NCBI GenBank assembly: GCA_022702705.1
Contig: CM040429.1
Coordinates: forward strand, 9,332,038-9,396,037
Direction of reading: 5' to 3'
Source: Papilionanthe hookeriana x Papilionanthe teres
Taxonomy: Eukaryota > Streptophyta > Magnoliopsida > Asparagales > Orchidaceae
Length of the DNA stretch: 64,000 bases
Numbering within the stretch: position 1 is the stretch's first letter; each line of letters begins with the position of its first letter. A program made the position numbers and the translations under genes. The notes below the pieces were generated by a model. The model had not been told where the DNA came from. It did no database searches and saw nothing but the letters and a program-made list of their open reading frames with translations. Below are positions 1 to 10,912 of the stretch, piece by piece.

Positions 1-480
1 TAATGTGTGATAGGAAAGCACTACCTAGAATTAAAGAAAAAAATTATATGATAGTGGTGAGACCTAAAATGCTTTATGACACAAAATGTTGGCTTGTACA
101 AAAGAAGCATAAAACTAAGTTAATTGTTATTGAGATGAGAAAACTTGGATGGATGAGTGGCTTGGAACTTAGAGAGAAATCTGAATGAATGTATCCTTGA
201 AAAAGTTGGAGTAGCTTCAGTGGCTAATAAGATTAGAGAGAGTAGTCTTAGATGGTTTGGTCACATTAAGTGTAGACCATCTGATAAATCGATTAGAAGA
301 ATAATTGTTTTAGATTCAAATTAAGTTAAGGAAGGTAGAGGTAAACCTACAAAAAATTGGGATTGTTGTATAAAAATAATCTTAATTTATTAGAATTAAA
401 TGAAAATATGACACTCAATAGGACATAATAAAGAAAAAGGATTCATTTAGCCGACCACTTAGTGGGATAAAGGCTTATTT
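1..480 (+). mobile_element. 3' end of a LINE-type retrotransposon (reverse transcriptase tail), degenerate
   Basis: The opening 188 bases read as a peptide with PKMLYDTKCW and EMRKLGWMSG. After a frame break, bases 240-290 read SLRWFGHIKCRP. These match the C-terminal end of plant LINE reverse transcriptases (motifs like VRPAMLYGTECW, EMRMLRWM and RLRWFGHVQRRP). The tail ends near GGGATAAAGGCTT (about 468-480), a typical 3' end of such elements. Stops and frame changes show it is dead. The 5' part lies outside the window. The family call is from recalled motifs. Confidence 0.75.
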
Positions 481-490
481 AAGATGAGTT

Positions 491-859
491 AACCATTTCT
501 TCAAGGACATGGAAGACCAAGCTTGAAAAGATTGACCAACACTCGAGTAAGCATAAGTAAGTGAATATTCCCTTAATTATAATGCAAGGACTTTGTAGGC
601 TTTTCAAGAGAGGATGATGGCTTTTGAAAAAGAGAACTTGATGCTATAGAATTAGTGTGCAAGAATAAAAATTCATCGATGCTTTGAACAAATGGTTCAT
701 CAACTATGATGTTAAAATACTAGCACTTTTTGTATCAATTTATGTATCAGTGTTTTTTTAATATATTGATATGACAATTATACACGATGACACTATGTTT
801 GTATATATGTCTTTCTTCTACTTTATGAAGTAAAATTTTATCATTGCTTCTGAGGCTAG
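491..859. other. Unassigned AT-rich spacer
   Basis: I see no open frame, terminal repeat or recognisable domain here. Confidence 0.5.
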
Positions 860-2382
860 TTTTCCTTTTCTTTCTGAGCTATTCTCGCTCAATTTTTAGG
901 ATGATGTTGCCCCACTTCCAGTGTGTTTTTGATGCCTTCATCTCCGTAGTAGAATCATAATGACAACGAACTCTTTTGAGGCTCATGAATTTTTTGATTA
1001 TTTAGCTTCTCAAATTTGTAGAAGTCTGTAATTGAAGTTAGCACAAGTGCATTGTATGAATAAAAATTATGTACTTTTTGAGGCTTTAGCCTTCTAAGGT
1101 TTGTGCATTTTGAGACTTGTGTCTTCTAAGATTTTTAATATACTTGTATCTTCTAAGGCATGTAGCCTTCTAAGATTTTTGAGTGGAGACCCTATCAACA
1201 ACTTGCTCTCATGGAGTCTGCTTCGTAAGGAGTGAATCCACTTCTAGCTTTTCATCGAGACTTGCCTCATTGGCTCATCTTCTAGTGGTATGGGTAGAGA
1301 CATTGTCTATCACTTTCCCTCAAGGGGTCTACATAGTCAGGAATGTATCCACTACTAGCTTCCTATCGAGACTTGCCTCCCGAGCTCATCATTCAGAAGT
1401 ATGGGTGGATAAATTGTCGGACACTTGCTCTCAAGGGGTTATCTAGTGAGAAATATATCCACTACTAGCTTGTCATCGAAATTTGTCTTTTAGGTTAGTA
1501 TTTTAAGGATATGGATGAAGGCCTTATCTGTCACTACAAATTTTTGACTTTTCCCAAGTTGTTAGTCGAAGCTCATTTGCTTGACAACTACAACATGTAA
1601 GAAAAGATGTCGATGGTAATTCATTAAGAATTTTTGCCCTATCTAAGGTTGTTAGTTGAAGTTACTACCTGATGACCATATCCTGTGATGGAAGAGTTTA
1701 AATCGAGTCCATCTGGGACCGATAAACCGAAAATGAGGTTTCAGAAAATATTTTGCTTCTCGAGGCTGGGGCATAGATCAAAATTGATCATACTTTTTTT
1801 GGAAAAATGTTTGAAGTCGTAGTTAAGAATGAAGCTTCACAACTTCCTAATTGCTGCTTAGGAATTTATTGTCACCCTAATAGGGGCATTTTCACATGAA
1901 TTTATAAAGTAGCTTATGTATCAAACCATAAAGAGTTCCACTTCCCAAACAAGTTGAAAAGAATCTCTAGACACTAAGTACTTGTAAAGAGTTCCCCCCA
2001 AGTCTAGAAATGGTTCTAAAATACTTGTTGTCTAAATAAGACATAGGATGAATACCCTATTATAGTCATGCCTAAGACATTAAAATAAATGATCATTTCA
2101 TGCTACAGTGTGTTGTCCTTCATCTTTGAAGTAGTTTTCATAAACCTGATATCTAAAAAGATGCGGGAAGACTACCCCACTGCAATGGTGCTTAGAATGT
2201 TGAATGAAATTTCAAGACTATAGTGAAGGCTTAGCCCCACTTCAAAGAATTCTTTAGAAGTGCAAAGAAGGTTCATTTTCTAGTTGGATGATGTATACCA
2301 CTAGGAAAAAAAATAAAGGCTTATTGTTGCTTACTTGAAGATTGTACCGATGAGATTTCGTTCCCCATGTACAGTGCCAAAA
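860..2382 (-). mobile_element. Internal region of an inverted, non-coding LTR retroelement
   Basis: Read on the minus strand, this stretch follows the end of the LTR at 2383-4189. It begins with a primer-site-like TGGCACTGTACATGGGG (complement of about 2362-2380). Short blocks match, in inverted order, the interior of the element at 24045-29195: the 'TCAAGCAA...' block near 25690-25800 matches the complement of about 1560-1590, and the 'AGAAGGC...' block near 26490-26540 matches the complement of 1075-1165. No gag or pol frame is visible, so it looks like a LARD-type non-autonomous element, truncated at its far end. Confidence 0.55.
1183..1515. repeat. 111-bp tandem repeat, three units
   Basis: Units start at 1183, 1294 and 1405, an exact 111-bp period, each with GTRGA...TAGCTT...CGAGACTTGCCTC-like blocks. 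A partial further unit follows. Because 111 is divisible by three, an open frame (1183-1446) runs through two units and shows a repeated SxLAS..H peptide. This is probably a by-product of the DNA repeat. Confidence 0.8.
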
Positions 2383-2639
2383 TAATGCATGTTAGAAGAT
2401 TCGTGGCAGTAGATTAATAGCTTAGTATCTTAGTGTTGGACAAAAATCTAGCGCACACTTAGGTAATTAATGTGACGGACTGGGACTCCTTATGTTTTTA
2501 AGTAGAAAATCCTTGAAAGTGAAAAAAATCACGGTGTTTAACTCAATTGAAATAATCCACTATATAATTGTGAGTTTACAAGCCCACTTTTCTTCTGAGT
2601 TTGGGAAGATGAAATTACAAATTTGATGTACAATGATAT

Positions 2640-3250
2640 TTCAGCAATAATAGTCGTACATGTCGCAAAGTCTGTATTTGATTGTTATGGAGGTAGTAGG
2701 ATGTCGTGAATGTTGTGGTTGATGGTTGTAGTGCTAGTTTGTTGTAGAGGTTGTAATAGTTGGTTCTATGAGCCATAGATTATAGCTTCAAAAGCATTGA
2801 TTGTCTAAAGAGGTCGTATAAGAGAGCTGTGTGAGTTGTAAGATATGTAGGTCATAGATGGTCACATAGACTGTAGCATGGAGCTATAATATTGTATGTA
2901 GGCCGTTGAGGATGGATTTGGGAGTTGTGGCAAGTGTAGTCCATAATTGGTCAAATATGCTATAGCGGGAAGCAGTAATAATGTTTGTAGGTTGGAGAGG
3001 TTGAAGTTGAGAAATGCTTGAACTGTGAGCCGCGTAGGTCGTAGTTAGTCACATAGGTCACAATGGGGTACATTAATAACATTCTTAGGTTGCAGAGGCC
3101 AGAGTTTGGAGCTACACGAGTTGTGATAATGACTGTAGGCCATGGAGGCCAGAGTTGGTGAAGCTGCATGATCTGTGAAAGCGTTTGTAGGCCACTAAGG
3201 TCGGATTTGGGAGCTACACATGGAGAGAGCTTTAAAAGTATGTAGAAAGT
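2640..3250. repeat. Irregular ~50-bp repeats with GTAGGYC cores inside the LTR
   Basis: Cores such as GTAGGTC, GTAGGCC and GTAGGTT recur near 2845, 2894, 2980, 3030, 3085, 3132 and 3188. Spacing is mostly about 47-56 bp, with one gap of 86. The open frame on the minus strand across it has no recognisable domain. Confidence 0.55.
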
Positions 3251-3346
3251 CATCTTATTATGAGTGTGGTAGTTTTAAGCAGTTATAGCGTGGTACGTTG
3301 TTACACCGTATTCATGAGACAATTGTATGGTATGAGGGCCGCTTTA

Positions 3347-3465
3347 TTGCACCATATATGGGGTGCATTATTGCACCATATGTGGGGCACACATTACACA
3401 AATTTCGGGTGTTGTTACATCCTCTTCGGGGCGTAATGTTACACTGTCTTCAGGATGCGTTGTTT
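3347..3465. repeat. ~23-bp minisatellite (TTRCAC...GGGG) inside the LTR
   Basis: TTGCAC/TTACAC starts occur at 3347, 3371, 3394, 3414 and 3439, each followed by a TGGGG/CGGGG block. The open frame at 3298-3732 overlaps this array and I do not consider it a gene. Confidence 0.65.
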
Positions 3466-4189
3466 CGTAGAATGTTTCGCTACTCCACAATGCTAGTTAT
3501 TTCTTTGTATTTTGCTTCATTACTCTGCAACGTACATCAAGATATATTCTGCATTGGAGGTCGTGATTTAGCAGGAGACTTGGTTGTGAAGAGCCAGGGG
3601 AAACCAACAGTGGTCGAGGGCTATCGACGAGCAGGGGTTGATATGGTCAGTGGTTGCACCAGAACTTCTGTGTGGAACATTGGACCTCAACTTCACCTCC
3701 AAGTCCTGGGCTTCCTTCGGTTGAAGGTCTAAGTCTCTTTTCACGAAGAGGGCATGATTCTATTTATAGAGTATAGGAGATGTCTCCCTGCAAATAAGGA
3801 AGGAATTCAAACCACTCCATCGGATGACTCGAAGATATTCCCTAACCAGACGACGTTCTGCGGACATTTGAGTGCTTTAACAGAGTTTGAATCGAGTGAT
3901 ATTAAGTTTGTTGGATTCGTCTCATCAAGATGCTCAATTGTACTATAAATTTTTCAGATTTGGAATTTGTTTGATCTTTCGACGGGGCAAAGCTCCAAAA
4001 ATTAGTTTACCCACTCTGTTGTCATTGAGTTCGTCAAGACGGTCAGTTTGACTATAATTATACTGAAATTAGACATATTAATGTTCTTTAATATGTGTTT
4101 GAATGTCCATTGCTCAAAAAATTATCTTGAAATTCATGTCACACATCGAGATCCATGCCGGCTGATAAAAATTAATTGTGTGATATGCA

Positions 4190-5240
4190 TGTAAATGCCC
4201 CAATTTTTTATCATTAAAAAATTAATATTTTTTTCATAAAAAATAAGCAATATGACAACTAAAATTATAAGTATTTTTAAAATTGAGAGTCTAATATTTA
4301 TCGCAAGAATAAGATATGTATTTTATCATCATTGAAATTAATTTAAGTTAAACAACATAGTATAGAAAATAAAAATCAATCCTTTATTCTCTTTATCTCA
4401 AGATAAATATTTCCCTAAATAATCCATAATAATTAATGCACTTGAATCATAATTTCTTCACCTATTTAAATACCATTTTAATCAAACTTATTCGTAGTCT
4501 CTCTTTGATGGGAACACGTAATTGATTCCTAATGGAAATACGTGGAAAAATTAGATACAGTGAGAATCTAACATATATCTCCTACAAAAGAAAAAAAAAT
4601 TAAGCTATGATTATATTGAAAATATTATATATATATAGACACATACACACGCATATATAAATACATAACTGATGAACATGAATGTTAATGCAATATTAAA
4701 ACAAATGTGACTTGCCTCTACGTGAAGTTAATTCTACGTTCGGTGTAGAGGAGACGTGAGATGGTGAGCAGGACGAGGGAAGCTTATAAACTTCAAAGTA
4801 AACAGCAATCCAATCCCGTATCTTAACTACTTGTCCTTGCGTGTTGGGTAGCTTTCCAAGGCGGACTTTTGCAATGAAATATCGTATCAGTCTCTGAGTT
4901 TTGGATCTCATGCTGACGAAAGTAGGATATTCTCAAATAAGTAGCTTGGTTTGGCGAGGAAGAAATGACTTACTAAATGAAAGCGATTGTCTTAGAAGGT
5001 GGTTTGGGATTGGTAGGAAATTGAATCAGCATAGTAACATAGATCATGAATTTATATGATCGAAATGAGATGGGATAAATGAGATTACAGCTGGGATAAC
5101 TTGGCTAATGGTTTTGGATCGAGGGTGATGTCTCTAAACAACAATAGGAATGTATATATCCATACATGTGTGTATAACAAGAATGTGTGGGCATGAATCT
5201 TGAAGATTTCCCATGGGTAGCGAAGGAAGAAATGTGGGAT
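4190..5240. other. Unassigned AT-rich stretch
   Basis: No convincing gene is present. A 71-codon minus-strand frame (4911-4696) has no recognisable motif. Confidence 0.45.
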
Positions 5241-6020
5241 TGTTAAAGCCTGACAGGAGGAAAGTAGGCCCCTATCCCCAGCCTCGTCGGCCGGCTTCCA
5301 TAAGACGAGGAGGAAATTAGTCCCCTGACAAGTAGAACTCGACCACCTTCTTAGAAATCAACTTGCTGGCATAAGACCCCACATGGGTAAGTCGAGCACT
5401 TTCATCTGCTCCAGTTGAATGAGCAGAGTGAATTGTCCTAGCCCAAGATAGTTAGCCGGAACTCTCTACCCAATTTTTATTGTTGTGAATCCTCAACAAA
5501 TAGTCAAACTGACAGTTGACGTCAAGCCTCTAGCGAAGGGATGCTTGACCAGAAATGAAGCGAGACAAGAAACTAAGCAGGCATTCGGCTCTGTATGGTT
5601 GGGCACTTTCAGAGTCCCGGCCGTGTTCGGTCGAGAAACTACATGACCCTATTTGGCGAGGAACCTACCCAACTCTGTCTGGCCGGGAATCTACCTGCCC
5701 CTGTCCAAGCCAGCCGGAAAGCTACCCGGGCCTGTCCCGACCGAGAATTTTCAATGCTCTTAGTATAATATTCATGTATTGACTAAAATGTCTCTGTCGT
5801 ATCATTTTGTACTAAGAGTACAATTTGTAACTATACATTCTCCATCCCTATAAATATGGAGGCTCTTGGTTCATTCATAAATAATGGTTAACTGATTTTA
5901 TTGTTCTATATTGTGTTTTTGCTCTCTCTCTCTCTCTCTCTCTCTCTCCCCCCCTCCTTCTTTCTCCTTAGTGCTCTATTCTTAGTTTTGTCTTCCAAAC
6001 AATTTTTGACTTAACATCCT
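5241..6020 (+). mobile_element. Probable LTR of a Gypsy-type element
   Basis: The sequence begins TGTTAAAGCCTGACAGG. It is GC-richer than its surroundings, has a TATA box (TATAAATA, 5849-5856) about 600 bp in, and is followed by gag-like coding sequence. The 3' boundary is not visible to me and no second copy is present, so the ends are approximate. Confidence 0.4.
5922..5948. repeat. (CT)n microsatellite
   Basis: About 13 uninterrupted CT units followed by a C run, downstream of the TATA box of the probable LTR, in what would be its transcribed leader. Confidence 0.95.
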
Positions 6021-6218
6021 AAAGAGTACGATAATCATGGAGTCATTTAGTTGATAAGAAGAGAAGCATAGTGATCACTAGGGGGAGGGGGGGGTGGTAA
6101 ATGATAAATTTATCACCCACAACAAACAGGCGTAGAGGGTGGATGATTTTTTAGTTTTTAGTGATTTTTAATTTTAGTATTTTATAATTAATACGATTTA
6201 CATTATTTTTTATTAAAA

Positions 6219-6789
6219 TTGAATCATTCCAACATCCACGAGCAACACCCATCGCAGAAGGCAATACCAGTGCATGATGGCAGAAGACTGAACAACAACA
6301 CTAAAAGGACCGATGAATCACAATACCGGGACAGTGTGGGATACACACTGGAGAATGAACAACTTGAGCGCACTGAAGCACTACATCAAAAGAGCCCTTT
6401 TTTCCCTTCATATCTCTGGGGTGGAAACCTCGTAGACGTTCAAGATTCTAACGTGCTTTCCTTGGGTGGTCAAATCCCAATGACCACCTCGCCTCGTTTG
6501 AATCAGTAATGTGCCTGCTGATGGTTTTGGACGCCTTCAAATGTTGAATGTCTTTACGACTCTAAAGTTGTTAGCCTTGAAGTGGTTCCAATCACTCACA
6601 GATGAGAGCATTAGCAGCTTTTTTGGAACTCCGATATCCTTTTTGGGAGCAATTTGCAAGAGCCCGGGCACTAAGGAAGGGCACGCAAACTCTGTTGCGT
6701 ATAAAACATGCATCAAACGAGAGCATATGTTCTTATATCCTTCATTAATTCGAGAGAGAATTGTTGAAGGTAAAGGGCCCCCAAGCTGA
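6219..6789 (+). pseudogene. Gypsy-type gag remnant
   Basis: The second of two abutting frames (6511-6789) contains LKLLALKWFQSLTDESISSF. This fits the Retrotrans_gag pattern (A..WF.SLP..SI.SF..L...F). The first frame (6219-6509) is His/Asn/Gln-rich like the region before that domain, but has no diagnostic motif. A stop separates them and the frame ends soon after, so this is a fragment, probably belonging to the LTR at 5241-6020. Confidence 0.55.
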
Positions 6790-7850
6790 TACGCTTCAAA
6801 TTTGAGTTGTTGTGTTGATGTGGGTGCCGAAAAAATATTTGATATGAAAAGTTACGACTGTCATATTTTTCTATAACATTTGATGCAAACTACATTTAAC
6901 TGTTTGCCGAGTGAAGTCTTTAATCCATTGATTGAAATCAGTGTGTTCTTTAGAAAACTATGTGCAACTCTTTTGAAATAACGGCGTACGCCAGTTAGAA
7001 GAAAACATTCTTGTAACACTTTGTAAACTCGATAAAAAATTTTCGCTTCATTTTTTTGAATCGATAGAGCATCTGCTATACATTTACCTCTGCGAGGCAA
7101 TATTTAGAGGTCAAGTATAGTACTGCTAAAAGTATCGTTTGATAGGTAATTACTTAGGGACTACGTAGTTACTCACTCATTTATAAAGAATATTATCAAA
7201 ATGTGCTAATTAACTTTTGTTTTTTAAATTTTTAAATAAATTGAAGAGAACTATAAAGAATAAAGCCCGACCAGAATGAATAATATATGAAGTATATTTA
7301 CTGCATGAGACCACGACTTTTGCTCCTACTAATTTGGGGAAGAAAAACTCATGAAGGAATCATTGGGTTTGGTGTCACCATCGGCACTTTTTGTTTTCTA
7401 GCAGTTAGGTGAAGCATCGGGGAGATGCATGTCACGTTATCTTTATGATCAAGAACTTCGAGCAGAAACCTTTATATTCTCTTAAATGCGACAAAGTTCA
7501 ACCCTTTATTGAGTAAGATATTATTTATTATAATTATTCACTCTTTCGAGTGTAAAATATCATGATGAGCTAATTCATGAATATTTCAATGTGTGAATAG
7601 TTTATTTATAGATTTGGTTTACAAAGCATGTGAGTTAATATTGACATTTTAGGTTCTCATATGACAGTGAATTTTAATTAACACATTATTTCTTATGTAT
7701 TAATAGATTTATGATTGGAAAATGGAGTAACAAATTAGGGCATGATAGATCTTGCTTAAGGACCTACTGCATCTTGAAAATTTGACAAATTTACAATAAG
7801 AATGGGTGCAAGTTTCATACGAGATCCCAGTCCAAAAGAAAAAAAAAGGC
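6790..7850. other. Unassigned stretch between transposon remnants
   Basis: It is AT-rich with a 79-codon minus-strand frame (7100-6861) that I do not recognise. It may be decayed transposon DNA. Confidence 0.4.
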
Positions 7851-7851
7851 T

Positions 7852-8235
7852 TGTAATTCAGGTGTTTGTGTTAAAGAGAACATTAAATCAGACGACACGA
7901 TAGACTATCATGGGATTCTTAAAGAAGTTGGTGAACTATCTTATCCAGACTCTATTAGAGGAACTGTATTCCTATTCAACTGTGTTTGCTTCGAACTTGT
8001 TTCTAATCATGGAATAAGGGTAAACCAACCATACAATATCTTAGAAGTGAAAGTGAATAGAAGACATGCTAAATTTGATCCTTTCATTCTTGCTCGACGT
8101 ATTTCCATAAAGCGAGAGATAAAGTTGACTGGGCGATTGTCATATCGAGTAAACTTAAAGCCACCATTGATATTCAAAATAATATTGAACCCGCTCATCA
8201 CGAAACTGAAATGTCAAATTATGTTTTTCACTTGA
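7852..8235 (+). pseudogene. CACTA (En/Spm) transposon TNP2 fragment, DUF4216-like
   Basis: One continuous frame from 7852 to 8235 reads CNSGVCVKE, DDTIDYHGILKEV, GTVFLFNCVCFE, then HGIRV and FDPFILA. This matches the DUF4216 region in plant CACTA transposases (NSGV, DYYGVL..V.EL.Y, VVLFKC.W, PF.LA). The usual cysteine/tryptophan spacing is partly lost and no TNP2 catalytic core is nearby, so it is a remnant. The downstream bases to about 9130 may be more of the same element. Confidence 0.6.
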
Positions 8236-9280
8236 CCCTCTCCATGAAGAGCTCAATCCAAAGGAATCTAGTGGCAAACACGAAGAAATTGCTCTCAGTG
8301 ATGAGTATGACTCTGACAATGCGTCTAAAGAAGAAAATTTGACTACATCCTCCAGCCACTCTTTGCTTCTAGGAGTTCGCGGTATATATCGTTCACAAAT
8401 ATATTAATTTGTGTTTATATATTCATCAATCTAAGATAATCCATGTAATTTTGCAGAAGTAATTCTTGTGATGCCTTGAGCAAGAAGCACACCTCTGATG
8501 CAACTTTGAGTGCATGGGCAGCAACCTCCTACAGGACATGTTTGACGATATTCAGAAATTGTGGCAGCTTCCCTTGTAGCTCAGAGACCATATTTTTGCC
8601 TTATTGCTCATGGTCTAGAATTTCTCAAAGTACCAAAGGAAGAGGAAGCGGGTGAAGCATAGTTGGCGCTCGGATTGTGAAGCCGTAGGACCCTTCAAGC
8701 ACATTTGTGGGGCACCCCAAGACACAGTATACCAGCAAAGGTTGGTATGATTCCATTTTTGCTTTCAATTTTACTAAATATCAAACATAAATTCTAATTA
8801 TTTTGTTACTTTTATAGACTGTGACATTGGGATGAGAGCCCTCCACTATCAATGTAAAGGAGCTCACCCATAGAAAGCAGTTGAAACAGTCGTGGATAGA
8901 TGACAGATCACGTGTGACCCAGGTAATTCACGAGCTAAATTAGTTTGATGTTTATGTTTGCTAGCTCTAACTAAACATAACTGCTTTTTGACATGAGAGA
9001 TTTCAGCAGCTGAAGGAGAGAAAATCCCAGATGTAAGGCAGTATTATGATTCGAGATTGTGATCCTTCTGAGTATGATCTCTGTGAAGGGAGGTTGCTAG
9101 AGGGGCTCGTACTTTTTGTATTCTGAGGTTTGAATTTAGTAATAATAGAATCTACACCGAGTCTTTGTTGCACTTGACTTCTAAAATAGCATACATCTAT
9201 TTACAAAATAATCAATCTTCTATGATGCCAATGCTAACTTGGAGACCAGCTTTTAAGCATTTATAAGTCTTATATAACTA
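8236..9280. other. Decayed sequence, possibly the rest of the CACTA element
   Basis: Short frames are broken by stops. No TIR or recognisable domain could be fixed. Confidence 0.35.
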
Positions 9281-9390
9281 GGGGTGTAAAAGAACCGAAC
9301 ACGAACGAACAGAACTAGTGTTCGTGTTTGAAATGTTCGAACACATCACTGTTCATGTTTGGTTCGTTTAACAAGCCGAAATCTTTTTTG
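9281..9390. repeat. GAACACGAACGAAC dispersed repeat with TAGGGGTGTAAA end
   Basis: TAGGGGTGTAAAAGAACC is followed by alternating GAACACGAAC/TTCGTGTTTG runs. Similar sequence occurs at 39830-39970, 40270-40420 and 42958-43132. The TAGGGGTGTAAA terminus recalls hAT-like non-autonomous elements, but I could not fix both ends. Confidence 0.45.
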
Positions 9391-10453
9391 TTTATATTTG
9401 GGCTCCTCAATTTACCATTTTCTTCTTCCTTAAGTGGCTTCATCTTTTATAACCCGCACGACACATCAAAATTCCTTGCTTGCATGTAATATTATCATAA
9501 ATATGTAATAAAATATGAATTGACATAAGGGAATCTTATCACATATTACATCCACATCAAACAACAAGCGCGAGAGTACTCTGCTTCGTCGCTAGAATGG
9601 ACGATTTAAATAGAAATGGAAGAGTAATTGCACCTGGCACGCCCGCACCAATCTTTGGCATGCGAATGTCGCGCCCTCTGTAGTCGGGTGCAAAGGTGCC
9701 CCATAGAAGGCGCGGGAGCGCTACAGACATGAGTGCGGTGCGCTACACACTTTCTCTGCATGCACGGGCATACCATTAAAACACATGTGCACCGCATCCG
9801 AAATATCTAAGCTCCTTGCCCAACTTCCTTGCAGCTGTGGGTGCTCTTCCAGGCCCCACTCCTCATCAATATGATCTTTTTATGGCAATGGGATGGAATA
9901 AAAATGGGTGTATTCACTTTTTAGGTGAGAAATTTGATTTGACATTTCTAACAACTTCGTTGAAATTACAATATCATAAGTTACTTATGATACGTGTAAG
10001 GAGTGCACGGGCAAGCAATCAAAGAAATACAAATTTGATCAAGTCAATCCAAAACTAGTCATATCAAGAAAAATAAGCGTCTTATATGCAATATTGCGTA
10101 CAAAGGAGGGAAGCTCGCTGACAAAAACTTGAGCCTGCAATTAAAAATAACTATTTCCGCATTAATAAGTTAATATTCAACAACTTACAAATTAATTTGT
10201 TTGTATGCCGTTATTTCAGAAAAAATATTATAAACCTTAATTGAAAATCTCGTCATTAAATTCTGATTTGACAAACATTTCTGGAAGATAGTAATGCGCA
10301 TTAAGAACTTTCTTTTGCTTCAGAAATCTGATTTGCTATATTAATCAACATCTTATTTGAAGCCCTTTCAAGTTAATTCTCAGTTCCCACGTTTTCCTTC
10401 CATTGACATAAAATCAAATAAAATCATATTTGAGGATATTTCATTATATATAT
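9391..10453. other. Unassigned intergenic stretch
   Basis: A GC-richer patch at about 9560-9830 carries short frames on both strands without recognisable motifs. The rest is AT-rich. Confidence 0.4.
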
Positions 10454-10741
10454 TGTTGAAAATTTGAGGGCAAAGAAAAAAGAGAATCAACACAAAATTC
10501 AGAAGAAAACACAAAGATTTAACGAGGTTCGACAAAGATGTCTATGTTCTCGCGAGCAGAGCTATTTCAGGGAAAAAGGAGTACGAAATTCACTTAGGGT
10601 TACAATACGTGTATATATATAACCCTGATGTACAATATGTAATTACAAAGTTACCCATGTACCATACACAATGCACTCCGCTATGCTGGCTAGCTCCGTT
10701 TCATTCCAGCATCTGTCTCTTATCTGATATATATACAAATT
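10454..10741 (+). mobile_element. Solo LTR (TGTTGAAA family), upstream of CKX
   Basis: TGTTGAAAATTTGAGGG, then GATTTAACGAGGTTCGACAAAG and CAGCATCTGTCTCTTATCTG are shared with 14435-14768 and, inverted, with 52157-52436. No matching internal region follows, so it is a solo LTR. The right end is approximate. It sits about 170 bp upstream of the CKX start codon. Confidence 0.6.
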
Positions 10742-10838
10742 ATAATATTTAATACAGAAAGCCCCTCACCCAATGGATATTGGTGGACTAACTTGATTTC
10801 ATAAAATTCATCTCTCTTTTTATCTCCATGTAAAATAA

Positions 10839-10846
10839 TATAAAAG
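10839..10846 (+). promoter_or_regulatory. TATA box of the CKX gene
   Basis: TATAAAAG lies 67 bp upstream of the CKX start codon, leaving room for a leader of roughly 35-45 nt. It is in an AT-rich stretch between the solo LTR and the gene. Confidence 0.6.
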
Positions 10847-10912
10847 AGAAGAGAGACCCCTCTAATGTCTCATCCAATTCCACTCTCTTATTAATCAACT
10901 TCATCCTCAACC

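Larger units (their letters stand above)
2383..4189 (-). mobile_element. LTR of the non-coding LTR element, inverted, with internal expansions
   Basis: The ends correspond to the other LTRs of this family: TAATGCATGTTAGAAGATTCGTG at the left resembles TGATACGTGCTAGAAAATTCACG at 30581, and CATCGAGATCCATGCCGGCTGAT near 4146 resembles the right end of 30581-31428. An inverted TATA box (TCTATTTATAGAG, about 3768-3780) lies at the expected place. The copy is about twice the length of its relatives because of repeat expansions at about 2640-3250 and 3347-3465. Confidence 0.6.

Noticed and set aside
3298..3732. 144-codon open frame as a gene
   Set aside because: It overlaps a minisatellite in an inverted LTR and shows no recognisable domain.
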